Positions 9,441 through 18,387 of a stretch of DNA of 64,000 nt are shown here, piece after piece. Origin of the DNA: Caballeronia jiangsuensis (lineage in GTDB: Bacteria; Pseudomonadota; Gammaproteobacteria; Burkholderiales; Burkholderiaceae); contig JFHF01000019.1 of NCBI GenBank assembly GCA_000648925.1, positions 62,001 to 126,000 on the forward strand, read 5' to 3'. Both the position numbers and the translations under genes were made by a program. The first letter of the stretch is position 1. Each line of letters opens with the position of its first letter. The notes beneath the pieces are model-generated. The model did not search any database. It saw only the letters and a program-made list of their open reading frames with translations, and was not told the DNA's origin.

Positions 9441-10043
9441 TTAATGTTTCAGACCGCCATAGCGATCTTCGCGGATCACGCGCGGCGTGATTTCGCGCGG
9501 TTCGATCGTCACGGGCTGATAGACCACGCGCTTCTCTTCCGGGTCGTAGCGCATTTCCACATAGCCGGAAACCGGGAAGTCCTTGCGGAACGGATGGCCG
9601 ATGAAGCCGTAGTCCGTGAGAATGCGGCGCAGGTCGGGATGGCCTTCGAACACGATGCCGTAAAGGTCGAACGCTTCACGCTCGTACCAGTTCGCCGACG
9701 TCCAGATATCGACCACCGAAGGCACGATGGGCACTTCGTCGTCCGGAGCGAATACGCGCACGCGCACGCGCCAGTTGTTCGTGATCGAGAGAAGATGGCT
9801 GACGGCCGCGAATCGCGGACCGTCGTAGGCACCGTCGCCGTAGGTCGAATAGTCGACGCCGGCGAGATCCATGAGCTGCTCGAAGCGCAGCGACGGGTCA
9901 TCGCGCAACTGCTCGCAGACGTCCAGATAGTTGGCCGCCTTGACGACGACCGTCACCTGACCCAGCGACTCCGTGATGCTCTGGAGACGGTCGCCAAACG
10001 CCGTCTCGAGGTTCGCTTTGAGGGTCTCGAGTTTGCTTGCCAT
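9441..10043 (-). CDS. nuoC: NADH-quinone oxidoreductase subunit C
   Basis: The 30-kDa-type peripheral subunit, 200 residues. The signature region NWYEREAFDLYGIVFEGHPD followed by RRILTDYGFIGHPFRKDFP is complete. Start ATG at 10043, 21 bases after nuoB; separate from nuoD, as in most betaproteobacteria. Confidence 0.97.
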   Translation of the reverse strand: MASKLETLKANLETAFGDRLQSITESLGQVTVVVKAANYLDVCEQLRDDPSLRFEQLMDLAGVDYSTYGDGAYDGPRFAAVSHLLSITNNWRVRVRVFAPDDEVPIVPSVVDIWTSANWYEREAFDLYGIVFEGHPDLRRILTDYGFIGHPFRKDFPVSGYVEMRYDPEEKRVVYQPVTIEPREITPRVIREDRYGGLKH

Positions 10044-10064
10044 AGTTTGGGGAGACTCAGGCCC

Positions 10065-10544
10065 TTACTGACGGGCGATGGTGTTGGTGCGGCGAATCTT
10101 CGCCTGCAACTGGATCACGCCGTAGACCAGCGCTTCGGCGGTCGGAGGACAACCAGGAACGTACACGTCGACCGGCACGATCCGGTCGCAGCCGCGCACG
10201 ACGGAATAGGAATAGTGGTAGTAGCCACCGCCGTTCGCGCACGAACCCATCGAAATGACCCAGCGCGGCTCGGCCATCTGGTCGTACACCTTACGAAGCG
10301 CGGGCGCCATCTTGTTGCACAGCGTACCGGCGACGATCATCACGTCGGACTGGCGCGGACTCGGACGAAACACCACGCCGAAACGGTCCAGGTCGTAACG
10401 AGCGGCGCCCGCATGCATCATCTCGACCGCGCAGCACGCGAGACCGAACGTCATCGGCCACAGGGAGCCGGTGCGCGTCCAGTTGATGAGCTTGTCAGCC
10501 GTAGTGGTGACAAAGCCTTCCTTCAAGACCCCTTCGATACTCAT
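10065..10544 (-). CDS. nuoB: NADH-quinone oxidoreductase subunit B ([4Fe-4S] N2)
   Basis: Subunit carrying the terminal cluster N2 that reduces quinone; 159 residues. Cysteine ligands are visible in [25 protein letters not shown] and YVPGCPP. I chose ATG 10544 ([10 protein letters not shown]), where homology begins; the longer in-frame ATG at 10586 adds residues not seen in the family. It lies 61 bases after nuoA. Confidence 0.97.
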
Positions 10545-10605
10545 TTGTTTTCCACTCCAGATGAGCAGCCAGCCAAAGCCGCCCATGAATCCGGTGATCT
10601 AACTG

Positions 10606-10965
10606 TCATTCCCAGTCGAGCCCGCCCTTTCTCCAGATGTAGGCGAAACCGAGCAAAAATTCGAGCAGAAAAATCATCATCGCCATGAAGCCGGGCCAGC
10701 CGATATCGCGCAGGGACACACCCCACGGGAACAGGAACGCCGTTTCAAGGTCGAAAATGATGAAAAGAATCGCGACGAGATAGTAACGCACATCGAACTT
10801 CATACGCGCGTCTTCGAAGGCTTCGAAGCCGCACTCGTACGGCGCGTTCTTCTCCGTGTCAGGCTTGTTGGGACCGAGAATCTTGCCGACGCTGATCAAC
10901 GCAATACCTAAACCTAGGCCCACTACGAGAAACAAGAAGACGGGGTAATAGGGTGCGAGGTTCAA
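10606..10965 (-). CDS. nuoA: NADH-quinone oxidoreductase subunit A
   Basis: First gene of the complex I operon; 119 residues with three hydrophobic helices and the family stretch YECGFEAFEDARMKFDVRYY. The start codon is TTG at 10965, supported by a good ribosome-binding site, AGAGGA, six bases upstream. No better ATG exists near the conserved N-terminus. The roughly 215-base region up to the tRNA gene must hold the operon promoter; I see no convincing consensus there. Confidence 0.95.
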   Translation of the reverse strand: MNLAPYYPVFLFLVVGLGLGIALISVGKILGPNKPDTEKNAPYECGFEAFEDARMKFDVRYYLVAILFIIFDLETAFLFPWGVSLRDIGWPGFMAMMIFLLEFLLGFAYIWRKGGLDWE

Positions 10966-11136
10966 GGCTATCCTCTGATCGGTAGATGTGGTCTGTTATT
11001 GATTGGGACCTTCAGCCGGGACGGACCACCCGGCGGGAGAATGCACTTGGGACCGCTCACGATATCAGCACACTGTGACAACCGCTTTGACGCTGTCTAT
11101 GCCGCCATGAAAACGTAAGGGTACTCCAGAAGTGAC

Positions 11137-11170
11137 AATGCCAGCCGAAGCGAAGCAAGCGGCTGGCATT
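11137..11170 (-). terminator. Hairpin after tRNA-Leu, possible terminator
   Basis: Perfect 11-bp stem (11137-11147 with 11160-11170) immediately downstream of the tRNA 3' end on the minus strand. There is no real T-run after it, so it may be a processing structure or a weak terminator between the tRNA and the nuo operon. Confidence 0.45.
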
Positions 11171-11179
11171 GGATAACTT

Positions 11180-11264
11180 TGGTGCCGACGGCGAGACTCG
11201 AACTCGCACAGCTTTCGCCACTACCCCCTCAAGATAGCGTGTCTACCAATTTCACCACGTCGGC
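11180..11264 (-). tRNA. tRNA-Leu (GAG)
   Basis: 85-base gene with a 7-bp acceptor stem (GCCGACG with CGTCGGC), encoded CCA end, D-arm GGTGAAATTGGTAGACAC, long class II variable arm and TTCGAGT T-loop. The anticodon stem CTATC/GGTAG closes the loop TTGAGGG, giving anticodon GAG, which reads CUC/CUU leucine codons. It lies between secG and nuoA on the same strand and has its own strong promoter. Confidence 0.95.
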
Positions 11265-11323
11265 ACTGTACTGCAATCCGGGAAAACTACTTCTAAATTG
11301 CCGCGAATCGCTTCAAGACTTGA

Positions 11324-11352
11324 ATTATAACTGGGCTCTACGAATTGTTCAA
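11324..11352 (-). promoter_or_regulatory. Promoter of tRNA-Leu
   Basis: On the minus strand, -35 TTGAAC (11347-11352) and -10 TATAAT (11324-11329) are separated by exactly 17 bases. Predicted start is near 11317, about 50 bases before the mature tRNA. Confidence 0.8.
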
Positions 11353-11391
11353 CGCACAAAATGCAGATTATGCGAAAAATTCGTTCTGTCG

Positions 11392-11766
11392 TTATTTAGG
11401 CACGTCGGCGCCCGGCCCGGACGATGCGACCGGTGCGGACGCAGGCGCGGAAGCCGCCGATGCTGCCGCCGGAGCCGATGTCGGCACGGGCGCAGCGCCA
11501 CCCAACACACCCGCCGACGTCTGCGGCTTGTAGCTTCCGAGATAGGTCAGCGTCAGCGTCGTGACGAAAAAGACCGCAGCGAGAACAGCGGTGGTACGCG
11601 ACAGAAAGTTGGCCGAACCCGTCGCACCGAACAGACTGCCGGATGCGCCGCTGCCGAACGCAGCACCCATGTCCGCGCCCTTGCCATGCTGAAGCAGCAC
11701 GAGGCCGATAACGCCCAGCGCCGACAGCAACTGGACAACGATAATCAATGTCTTCAAATACAGCAT
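11392..11766 (-). CDS. secG: Preprotein translocase subunit SecG
   Basis: Small membrane partner of SecYE that assists SecA-driven protein export; 124 residues. Two hydrophobic helices (about residues 3-22 and 56-76) flank the conserved GLVLLQHGKGADMGAAFGSG region. The C-terminal ~45 residues are Ala/Pro/Ser-rich and low complexity, as is usual in Burkholderia SecG. Start ATG at 11766, 88 bases after tpiA on the same strand; the tpiA-secG pair probably shares a transcript. Confidence 0.95.
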   Translation of the reverse strand: MLYLKTLIIVVQLLSALGVIGLVLLQHGKGADMGAAFGSGASGSLFGATGSANFLSRTTAVLAAVFFVTTLTLTYLGSYKPQTSAGVLGGAAPVPTSAPAAASAASAPASAPVASSGPGADVPK

Positions 11767-11854
11767 TTCAACTCACCCGATCCCTGATGTTTCCGTGACA
11801 CGTTCGTGTCGCACTATGCTCTTTCGCCTGCCCTACCCGCTTGCCGCTCGACGC

Positions 11855-12628
11855 TCAATGCGTCACGGTTTGCGCCGCCCGGCAGATCGCCAGAAAATCC
11901 TTCGACTTCAACGATGCGCCGCCGATCAGCCCGCCGTCGATGTCCTTTTGCCCAAACAGCTCTTCCGCATTTTCAGGCTTCACGCTGCCGCCGTACAAAA
12001 GCGGCACGCTCGCCACCGATGCACCCTTCTCCAGCAGCTTGTGACGCAGAAATGCATGAACGTCCTGCGCCTGGCCCGGACGCGCGGTCTTGCCCGTGCC
12101 GATCGCCCAGACCGGCTCGTACGCGACCACGATGCCCGCCGCCTGCTCTTCCGTCAGAATCGCCAATACGGCATCGAGCTGCGTGCCGATGATCTGCTCG
12201 GTCGTACCCGCTTGGCGTTCTTCCAGCGTCTCGCCGACACACACGATGGGCGTGAGCCCCGCTTCGATCGCGCGCTGCGCCTTCGACGCAACGAGTTCCG
12301 GACTTTCGCGATGATACGCGCGTCGCTCCGAATGCCCGACGATGGCATACGTGACGCCGAAGTCCGCCGCCATCTCTGCCGCGACTTCGCCCGTGAACGC
12401 GCCGCCCGAATGCGCCGACACGTCCTGAATGCCCCATTGCACGACCGAACCGCTCAGAAGCGCCTGCGATTGCGCGAGATAAGGACACGGAACGCACACG
12501 CCGACACGCACACCCTTTTGCAAAGCCGATGCCCCTGCGGCGACTTCGGTCAGCAGGGTCGCGTTGTCACTGATGCGACCGTGCATCTTCCAGTTGCCCA
12601 CCACCAGTTTCGCTCGTTCTCTGGACAT
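11855..12628 (-). CDS. tpiA: Triosephosphate isomerase
   Basis: Glycolytic and gluconeogenic enzyme interconverting dihydroxyacetone phosphate and glyceraldehyde 3-phosphate in the cytosol; 257 residues. Catalytic motifs are complete: GNWKMHG (Lys near residue 13), AIVGHSERR (electrophilic His) and AYEPVWAIGTG (catalytic Glu). The phosphate-binding GGSVKPENA is near the C-terminus. Start ATG at 12628. A promoter lies about 40-70 bases upstream. Confidence 0.97.
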   Translation of the reverse strand: MSRERAKLVVGNWKMHGRISDNATLLTEVAAGASALQKGVRVGVCVPCPYLAQSQALLSGSVVQWGIQDVSAHSGGAFTGEVAAEMAADFGVTYAIVGHSERRAYHRESPELVASKAQRAIEAGLTPIVCVGETLEERQAGTTEQIIGTQLDAVLAILTEEQAAGIVVAYEPVWAIGTGKTARPGQAQDVHAFLRHKLLEKGASVASVPLLYGGSVKPENAEELFGQKDIDGGLIGGASLKSKDFLAICRAAQTVTH

Positions 12629-12666
12629 ATGTCTCGTCAGTCGGCGGCGGCTTGCAAGAACCGCCT

Positions 12667-12696
12667 GTTATAAAAATGAACCGCTACGAACCGCAA
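12667..12696 (-). promoter_or_regulatory. Candidate promoter of tpiA-secG
   Basis: Minus-strand -35 TTGCGG (12691-12696) and -10 TATAAC (12667-12672), spacing 18. It sits in the 165-base gap between tpiA and the quinone oxidoreductase gene. Confidence 0.45.
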
Positions 12697-12793
12697 ACTG
12701 CTTGCAAAACAGGCGATTTTACTGTGTTACGACGAAACCGGTCAAACCGTCGAACGCGCCGCAACGCGAAACGCCGGATTTCGCATGAAAACG

Positions 12794-13810
12794 TCACGCG
12801 CCCTCACGCCAGTCGAGCACGATCTTGCCGACGTGCGTGCTGCTTTCCATCAGCGTGTGCGCGGCGGCGGCGTCGTGCGCCGGGAAGACCTGGTGGATCA
12901 CTGGCTTGATGCGCCCCGCCTCGATTTCCGGCCAGACACGCTCCTTCAGCTTCGCCGCGAGCTTCGCCTTGAACGCGACCGGACGCGGACGCAGCGTCGA
13001 ACCGGTGATGACGAGGCGCCGACGCAGCACGTCGTTCAGATTGATCTCCGCCTTGGCGCCGCCCAGCAGCGCGATCACGCAGATGCGCCCGCCATCGGCC
13101 AGCGCCTTCAGCTCGCGTGCCAGATAGTCGCCGGCAACCATGTCGAGGATCACGTCGACGCCACGGTCATTCGTCAGCGACTTCACCACTTCGACGAAAT
13201 CTTCCGTCTTGTAGTTGATCGCGCGCTCGGCGCCGAGCGCTTCGCACGCGCGGCATTTTTCGTCGGTGCCGGCGGTGGCGAACACGCGAAAACCGAGCGC
13301 CTTCGCGATCTGGATCGCCGTCACGCCGATGCCGCTCGATCCACCCTGCACGAGCAGCGTCTCTTCCGCGCCGTTCTCGCCCGCGCCGAGCTGACCACGC
13401 TCGAACACGTTGCTCCAGACGGTGAAGAACGTCTCTGGCAACGATGCGGCCTCGATCTCCGACAAACCCTTAGGTACCGGCAGACATTGTTCGAGCGGCG
13501 CCACCGCATATTCGGCGTAACCGCCGCCCGCGAGCAGCGCGCACACGCGATCGCCTTTTTTCAGACCGAACGGGTTGTGTTTGGGATCGAAATCGCCATC
13601 GACGATTTCACCGGCCACTTCCAGCCCCGGCAGATCGGATGCACCCGGCGGCGGCGCATAGGCGCCCTTGCGCTGGAACACGTCCGGCCGGTTGACGCCG
13701 GAAGCGGCGACCTTGATCAGCACCTCGCAATTGCCCGGCGCGGGTGTCGGACGTTCGCCCAGCTTCAGGACTTCGGGTGCGCCAAACTCAGTGATTTCGA
13801 TGGCCTTCAT
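12794..13810 (-). CDS. NAD(P)H quinone oxidoreductase, zinc-independent MDR family
   Basis: Medium-chain dehydrogenase/reductase of 338 residues, most like the PIG3/quinone oxidoreductase type that reduces quinones with NADPH. The N-terminal GroES-like domain contains VNRPDVFQRKGAY; the Rossmann domain shows LVQGGSSGIGVTAIQIAKALG near residue 150. No catalytic zinc cysteine/histidine set is visible, consistent with the quinone reductase branch. The exact substrate cannot be told from sequence. Start ATG at 13810. It lies between pnp and tpiA on the same strand. Confidence 0.85.
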   Translation of the reverse strand: MKAIEITEFGAPEVLKLGERPTPAPGNCEVLIKVAASGVNRPDVFQRKGAYAPPPGASDLPGLEVAGEIVDGDFDPKHNPFGLKKGDRVCALLAGGGYAEYAVAPLEQCLPVPKGLSEIEAASLPETFFTVWSNVFERGQLGAGENGAEETLLVQGGSSGIGVTAIQIAKALGFRVFATAGTDEKCRACEALGAERAINYKTEDFVEVVKSLTNDRGVDVILDMVAGDYLARELKALADGGRICVIALLGGAKAEINLNDVLRRRLVITGSTLRPRPVAFKAKLAAKLKERVWPEIEAGRIKPVIHQVFPAHDAAAAHTLMESSTHVGKIVLDWREGA

Positions 13811-13948
13811 ATGCTCTCCCTGTGCCGACCAGCTTCAGTGTGCATTCGAACCGGATGGCACTGCGCGCGCCTGTGACAATCACGCTGCACACTGCCATCG
13901 AGTCAGATGACGCGTCGGACAATGCATAGCGTCCGAAGCGTCATACAT

Positions 13949-13981
13949 GAAAACGGCCGGCTCGCATCAGCGGCCGGCCGT
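13949..13981 (-). terminator. Terminator after pnp
   Basis: 9-bp GC-rich stem (13953-13961 with 13973-13981) just after the pnp stop, followed on the minus strand by TTTTCATG. Confidence 0.6.
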
Positions 13982-13996
13982 CTACACATTACCGCA

Positions 13997-16120
13997 TTAC
14001 GACTGCGGATGCGTGGGTTCCGCCTGCTGTGCGGCTTCGTTCAGAAGCGCCTTCGCCGACAGACGCACACGACCCTTTTCGTCCGTCTGGATGACCTTGA
14101 CCTTCACGATCTGCCCTTCCTTCAGATAGTCGTTGATGTCCTTCACGCGCTCGTTGACGATCTCCGAGATGTGCAGCAGACCGTCCTTGCCCGGCAGGAT
14201 GTTCACGATCGCGCCGAAGTCGAGCAGCTTGAGCACCGGGCCTTCGTAGACCTGGCCGACTTCCACTTCGGCCGTGATGTTCTCGATGCGCTTCTTCGCG
14301 TCGGCCATGCCTTCCGCGCTCGTGCTCGCGATCGTCACGACGCCGTCGTCCGAAATGTCGATGGTCGTGCCGGTCTCTTCCGTCAGCGCGCGGATCACCG
14401 AGCCGCCCTTGCCGATCACGTCGCGGATCTTCTCCGGATTGATCTTGATGGTGATCATGCGCGGCGCGTAGTCGGACAGTTCCGTATTCGTGTGCGGAAC
14501 CGCAGCCGTCATCTTGCCGAGGATGTGCATGCGGCCTTCCTTCGCCTGCGCGAGCGCGACCTGCATGATTTCCTTCGTGATGCCCTGGATCTTGATGTCC
14601 ATCTGCAGCGCAGTCACGCCTTGTGCCGTGCCGGCCACCTTGAAGTCCATGTCGCCGAGGTGATCTTCGTCGCCCAGGATGTCGGTCAGAACCGCGAACT
14701 TGTTGCCTTCGAGGATCAGGCCCATCGCGATGCCCGCGACGTGCGCCTTCATCGGCACGCCGGCGTCCATCAGCGCGAGGCAGCCGCCGCACACCGACGC
14801 CATCGACGACGAACCGTTCGATTCCGTGATTTCCGACACGACGCGGATGGAATAGCCGAATTCGTCGGGGCCCGGCAGGCACGCGACCAGCGCGCGCTTG
14901 GCCAGTCGGCCGTGACCGATTTCACGGCGCTTCGGCGAACCGACGCGGCCGGTTTCGCCCGTTGCGAACGGGGGCATGTTGTAGTGAAGCATGAAGCGCT
15001 CGCGATATTCGCCTTCGAGCGCGTCGATGTTCTGCTCGTCGCCCTTCGTGCCGAGCGTCGCGACGACCAGCGCCTGCGTTTCGCCACGCGTGAAGAGCGC
15101 CGAACCGTGCGTGCGCGGCAACACGCCCGTGCGGATTTCGATCGGGCGGACCGTGCGCGTGTCGCGGCCGTCGATGCGCGGCTCGCCGTTCAGGATCTGC
15201 GAGCGGACGATCTGCGCTTCGATATCGAACAACACGTTGCCGATGGTTGCCGCATCGGCCACCACTGCTTCCTCGGCGAGCTTCGCCGAGGTCGCCGCGT
15301 AGACTTCCTTCAGCTTGGCCGAACGTGCCTGCTTGTTGCGCAGCTGGTAAGCGGCTTCCAGTTCCGGCTTGGCGATTTCCGTGACGCGCGAGATGAGCGC
15401 TTCGTTCTTCGCGGCGGGCTTCCAGTCCCACTCGGGCTTGCCGCCTTCGCGAACGAGCTCATGGATTGCGTCGATGGCCGTCTGCATCTGCTCGTGGCCG
15501 AACACGACCGCGCCGAGCATCACTTCTTCGGAAAGCTGCTGCGCCTCCGATTCCACCATCAGCACCGCGCGTTCCGTGCCGGCGACGACGAGATCGAGCG
15601 CCGATTCCTTCATCTGCGGGCGCGTGGGGTTCAGCACGTACTCGTTGTTGATGTACGCGACGCGCGCAGCGCCGACCGGACCGTTGAACGGCAGGCCCGA
15701 CACGGCCAGCGCGGCCGATGCGCCGATCAGCGCGGGAATATCCGCCGGAACGTCCGGATTCAGCGACAGGACGTGGATGACGACCTGCACTTCGTTATAG
15801 AAGCCTTCCGGGAAGAGCGGACGCAGCGGACGGTCGATCAGGCGCGAGATGAGCGTCTCGCCTTCCGACGGACGGCCTTCGCGGCGGAAAAAGCCGCCCG
15901 GGATCTTGCCGGCGGCGTAGGTCTTTTCGAGGTAATCGACGGTCAGCGGGAAGAAGTCCTGGCCCGGCTTGGCGGTCTTCGCGCCGACGACGGTCGCGAG
16001 CACGACGGTATCTTCGACATCGACGATCACCGCGCCGCTTGCCTGACGAGCGATTTCACCCGTTTCCAGGCGGACATTGTGTTGTCCCCACTTAAATTCT
16101 TTGACGATTTTATTGAACAT
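13997..16120 (-). CDS. pnp: Polyribonucleotide nucleotidyltransferase (PNPase)
   Basis: Phosphorolytic 3'-5' exoribonuclease of the RNA degradosome; 707 residues from ATG 16120 (MFNKIVKEFKWG). Two RNase PH-like domains are separated by an alpha-helical part; a KH domain (KIRDVIGKGGSVIRAL, near 560) and an S1 domain (VGQVYEGPVLKLLDFGAIV, near 625) follow. The upstream in-frame extension to 16258 is not part of the family. It follows rpsO on the same strand, the conserved rpsO-pnp arrangement, with a terminator and a long stem-loop between them. Confidence 0.97.
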   Translation of the reverse strand: MFNKIVKEFKWGQHNVRLETGEIARQASGAVIVDVEDTVVLATVVGAKTAKPGQDFFPLTVDYLEKTYAAGKIPGGFFRREGRPSEGETLISRLIDRPLRPLFPEGFYNEVQVVIHVLSLNPDVPADIPALIGASAALAVSGLPFNGPVGAARVAYINNEYVLNPTRPQMKESALDLVVAGTERAVLMVESEAQQLSEEVMLGAVVFGHEQMQTAIDAIHELVREGGKPEWDWKPAAKNEALISRVTEIAKPELEAAYQLRNKQARSAKLKEVYAATSAKLAEEAVVADAATIGNVLFDIEAQIVRSQILNGEPRIDGRDTRTVRPIEIRTGVLPRTHGSALFTRGETQALVVATLGTKGDEQNIDALEGEYRERFMLHYNMPPFATGETGRVGSPKRREIGHGRLAKRALVACLPGPDEFGYSIRVVSEITESNGSSSMASVCGGCLALMDAGVPMKAHVAGIAMGLILEGNKFAVLTDILGDEDHLGDMDFKVAGTAQGVTALQMDIKIQGITKEIMQVALAQAKEGRMHILGKMTAAVPHTNTELSDYAPRMITIKINPEKIRDVIGKGGSVIRALTEETGTTIDISDDGVVTIASTSAEGMADAKKRIENITAEVEVGQVYEGPVLKLLDFGAIVNILPGKDGLLHISEIVNERVKDINDYLKEGQIVKVKVIQTDEKGRVRLSAKALLNEAAQQAEPTHPQS

Positions 16121-16203
16121 TGTGACTCCTTCTACGTTGGCCGCGCCGGTGATCTGGCGCTGACTGGGGCGGTCGCGAGCCACGCTTGAGAGGTGTGTTA
16201 TGC

Positions 16204-16254
16204 CATTCCAGCGCGGGGCCTGCCCGACGTGCGCGCACACGCCGCGCTGGAATG
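16204..16254 (-). promoter_or_regulatory. Long stem-loop in the pnp 5' leader
   Basis: Arms 16204-16216 and 16242-16254 are exact 13-base reverse complements with a 25-base loop, ending about 84 bases before the pnp start codon. In E. coli an RNase III-cleaved stem in the pnp leader mediates autoregulation by PNPase. The position and length here suggest an analogous element; the function is inference. Confidence 0.5.
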
Positions 16255-16401
16255 ACACAAAGCTCTGCCGCGAGGCCGGACCGGGTGTCGAACCGGATGA
16301 TGCATCCGGGTAATCCGGGTAAAGCGATGAACTGCTGAAGTACCAACTACGCGGTGCCGACCGATGAAAACGCGATCGCGCACCACTTCACGGCCGGAAC
16401 G

Positions 16402-16445
16402 TACAAAAACAAAGTGCCTGTATCAGCGGACTGACACAGGCACTT
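16402..16445 (-). terminator. Intrinsic terminator after rpsO
   Basis: Perfect 10-bp stem (16412-16421 with 16436-16445) plus a further TCAG/CTGA stem inside, then TTTGTTTTTG on the minus strand. It lies about 30 bases after the rpsO stop and may be a partial terminator in front of pnp. Confidence 0.8.
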
Positions 16446-16473
16446 CGTTCTAACGGCGGCCGTTTGACGCCAA

Positions 16474-16743
16474 TTACTTGCGCAGACCCAGCTTCTCGAT
16501 CAACGAGCGATAACGATCCGCATCCTTGCCCTTCAGGTAGTCGAGCAGCTTGCGACGACGGCTCACCATGCGCAGCAGACCGCGGCGGCTGTGGTGATCC
16601 TTCGAGTGCGACTTGAAGTGGACGGTGAGTTCGTTGATGCGGCTCGTGAGGAGTGCGACTTGCACTTCAGGGGAGCCGGTGTCGTTGGTGCCGCGCGCAT
16701 ATTCTGCGACGATGTCGGACTTCTTGACTTCTGCTACGGACAT
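16474..16743 (-). CDS. rpsO: 30S ribosomal protein S15
   Basis: Small-subunit ribosomal protein that binds the central 16S rRNA domain; 89 residues, family length. Start ATG 16743 (MSVAEVKKSD). The conserved stretch GSPEVQVALLTSRINELT and the basic SRRGLLRMVSRRRKLLDYLK are intact. An AGGA-type site (AAAGGAAAAGCAA) precedes the ATG. The in-frame reading upstream is leader, not protein. Confidence 0.98.
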   Translation of the reverse strand: MSVAEVKKSDIVAEYARGTNDTGSPEVQVALLTSRINELTVHFKSHSKDHHSRRGLLRMVSRRRKLLDYLKGKDADRYRSLIEKLGLRK

Positions 16744-16847
16744 TTGCTTTTCCTTTGATTCAGACAGGCGGTCACGGAAGAAAGGCCGTGCCGTGGGTTT
16801 GCCAATTTCGGATTTCGGCTTAGTCAAAACTCCAAGACGAAGCGCGG

Positions 16848-16856
16848 AGTATATCA
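16848..16856 (-). promoter_or_regulatory. Candidate extended -10 promoter of rpsO
   Basis: Minus strand reads TGATATACT: an extended -10 (TGn) followed by TATACT, about 105 bases before the rpsO start. No good -35 is visible. Confidence 0.4.
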
Positions 16857-16902
16857 CACCGCGGCCCGCCGAGGAGAGGGTTCCAGCGGGCGCGGACGAT
16901 GC

Positions 16903-18192
16903 CTAGCGTGCCGGACGCGTCATCTTGCAGGTCGTCTCCGGGACGGTTTTCTGCGCCGGCACGGCAAGCAGCGTGCGAAAGCCGTAGCCGGAGCCTTCGT
17001 TATCGAGCGCCACGCCCTTCGTTCCCGGCTTGTCCATTTCGATGACGTAAAGGGGCTGAATCACCTGATGATCGTCGGCGCGCATGGTCATCGCGTGGAA
17101 GCCTTCGCCGTCGAATTTCATGCCTTCGAGCGCGCGCGCCACCGCGAGCGGGTTCGCGCTGCCCGCGCGGGTCATCGCCGACGCAAGCATTTCGATCATC
17201 AGCGGCATGCGCGCGACGAGGTAATCGTCGGCGGCGGCCGGATAGCGAGCGCGAAACGCGCGATAGTAAGCATCCGACGCCGCACCGCCCACGTTCGGAT
17301 GCCAGTCCGCCACCGCGATCACGCGCTTCACGCCGGCGTCGCCGAGCGCCGCCGGCGCACCCAGACTGTTTCCGTAGAACGTATAGAACTTCGTGTCGAG
17401 CCCCTGCTCGCGCGCCGCTTTCACCAACAACGTCAGATCGTTGCCCCAGTTGCCGGTGATCACCGCGTCCGCTCCGCTCGCACGGATTTTCGCGATGTAA
17501 GGCGCGAAATCCTTCACACGGCCGATCGGATGAAACTCGTCGCCGGCAATCGCGATATCCGGCCGCCGTTCCTTTAGCGCGCGCTGCGCCTCGCGGCTCA
17601 CGTCGTGGCCGAAGCTGTAATCCTGATTCAGCAGATAAACCTTCTTGACCGCGCGATCGTCTTTCAACGCGTCGGCGAGCGCGTCCATGCGCATGCCGGC
17701 GTGCGCGTCGAAGCGGAAATGCCAGAAACTGCACGCGTCGTTGGTGAGCGCGGGATCGTCGGCGGAATAATTCAGAAAAAGCACGCGGCGATCCGGTTCG
17801 CGCGCGTTCTGCTTGTCGATTGCCGCGACGAGCGCCGCCGCCACCGCCGAGCTGTTCCCCTGCATCACGAAGCCGATACCGTCGTCGATCGCCGCGCGCA
17901 GTTGCACGAGCGTCGCCTCGCTGCTGCCCTTGCCATCGAACACGACGAGCTGCAACGTATGCATGCCGTCCGCGAGCTTCACGCCGCCCTGCGCGTTCAC
18001 GCGCTCGACGCCGAAGCGCAGATTGCGCTCGACCATCGCGCCGGCGTTCGCGAACGGGCCGGACATGCCTTCGATCAGCGCGAGCTTGATGGGCGGCAAA
18101 TCGGCCGCTTTCGCCGTCAAAGAGAATGCGAGGCACGTCGATGCCACAGTGAGCAGCCATCGCGCCGCGCGCACGCCGATTCCTTTCTTCAT
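16903..18192 (-). CDS. ABC transporter periplasmic binding protein, branched-chain amino acid type
   Basis: Secreted solute-binding protein of 429 residues from ATG 18192 (MKKGIGVRAARW); a signal peptide ends near AKAADLPP. The mature part begins IKLALIEGMSGPFANAG and has the type 1 periplasmic-binding fold of Leu/Ile/Val receptors (for example YLLNQDYSFGHDVSREAQRAL). No permease or ATPase gene is nearby, so it is an orphan receptor that must use another transporter or act as a sensor. The ligand cannot be predicted; amides, urea or amino acids are all possible. Confidence 0.8.
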   Translation of the reverse strand: MKKGIGVRAARWLLTVASTCLAFSLTAKAADLPPIKLALIEGMSGPFANAGAMVERNLRFGVERVNAQGGVKLADGMHTLQLVVFDGKGSSEATLVQLRAAIDDGIGFVMQGNSSAVAAALVAAIDKQNAREPDRRVLFLNYSADDPALTNDACSFWHFRFDAHAGMRMDALADALKDDRAVKKVYLLNQDYSFGHDVSREAQRALKERRPDIAIAGDEFHPIGRVKDFAPYIAKIRASGADAVITGNWGNDLTLLVKAAREQGLDTKFYTFYGNSLGAPAALGDAGVKRVIAVADWHPNVGGAASDAYYRAFRARYPAAADDYLVARMPLMIEMLASAMTRAGSANPLAVARALEGMKFDGEGFHAMTMRADDHQVIQPLYVIEMDKPGTKGVALDNEGSGYGFRTLLAVPAQKTVPETTCKMTRPAR

Positions 18193-18387
18193 GGGTTCCG
18201 CCGATCCGCCGAAAGCGCGGATCATAGGCCGCACCGGGCGCGCCGCGCAAGTCCGTCATTGCCGACACATCCGCTCGAATAGTGCGGCGTATCGGAGAAT
18301 GTTTTGCCGCGCGCGCGTGTCAAAATCACGAGAAACATCGCATAAACGCTGCTCGCCGGCGCGAGGAGCAAGCACGTGGAGGCTTCA

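Larger units (their letters stand above)
16121..16473 (-). other. rpsO-pnp intergenic region and pnp leader
   Basis: 353 bases without a gene. It contains the rpsO terminator (16402-16445), a short direct repeat TACCCGGAT near 16310-16325, and a perfect 13-bp stem at 16204-16254 in the pnp leader (listed separately). I do not see a consensus promoter; TTGGTA followed 17 bases later by TTTACC is weak. Confidence 0.6.

Noticed and set aside
8160..10688. 842-residue open frame on the plus strand
   Set aside because: Antisense of nuoB, nuoC and nuoD; composition is shadow-like and the minus-strand genes are unmistakable.
11180..11264. tRNA-Leu as an integration site for a mobile element
   Set aside because: No integrase, direct repeat of the tRNA end or foreign genes nearby; flanks are conserved housekeeping genes. 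The same holds for tRNA-Ser at 39831-39923.
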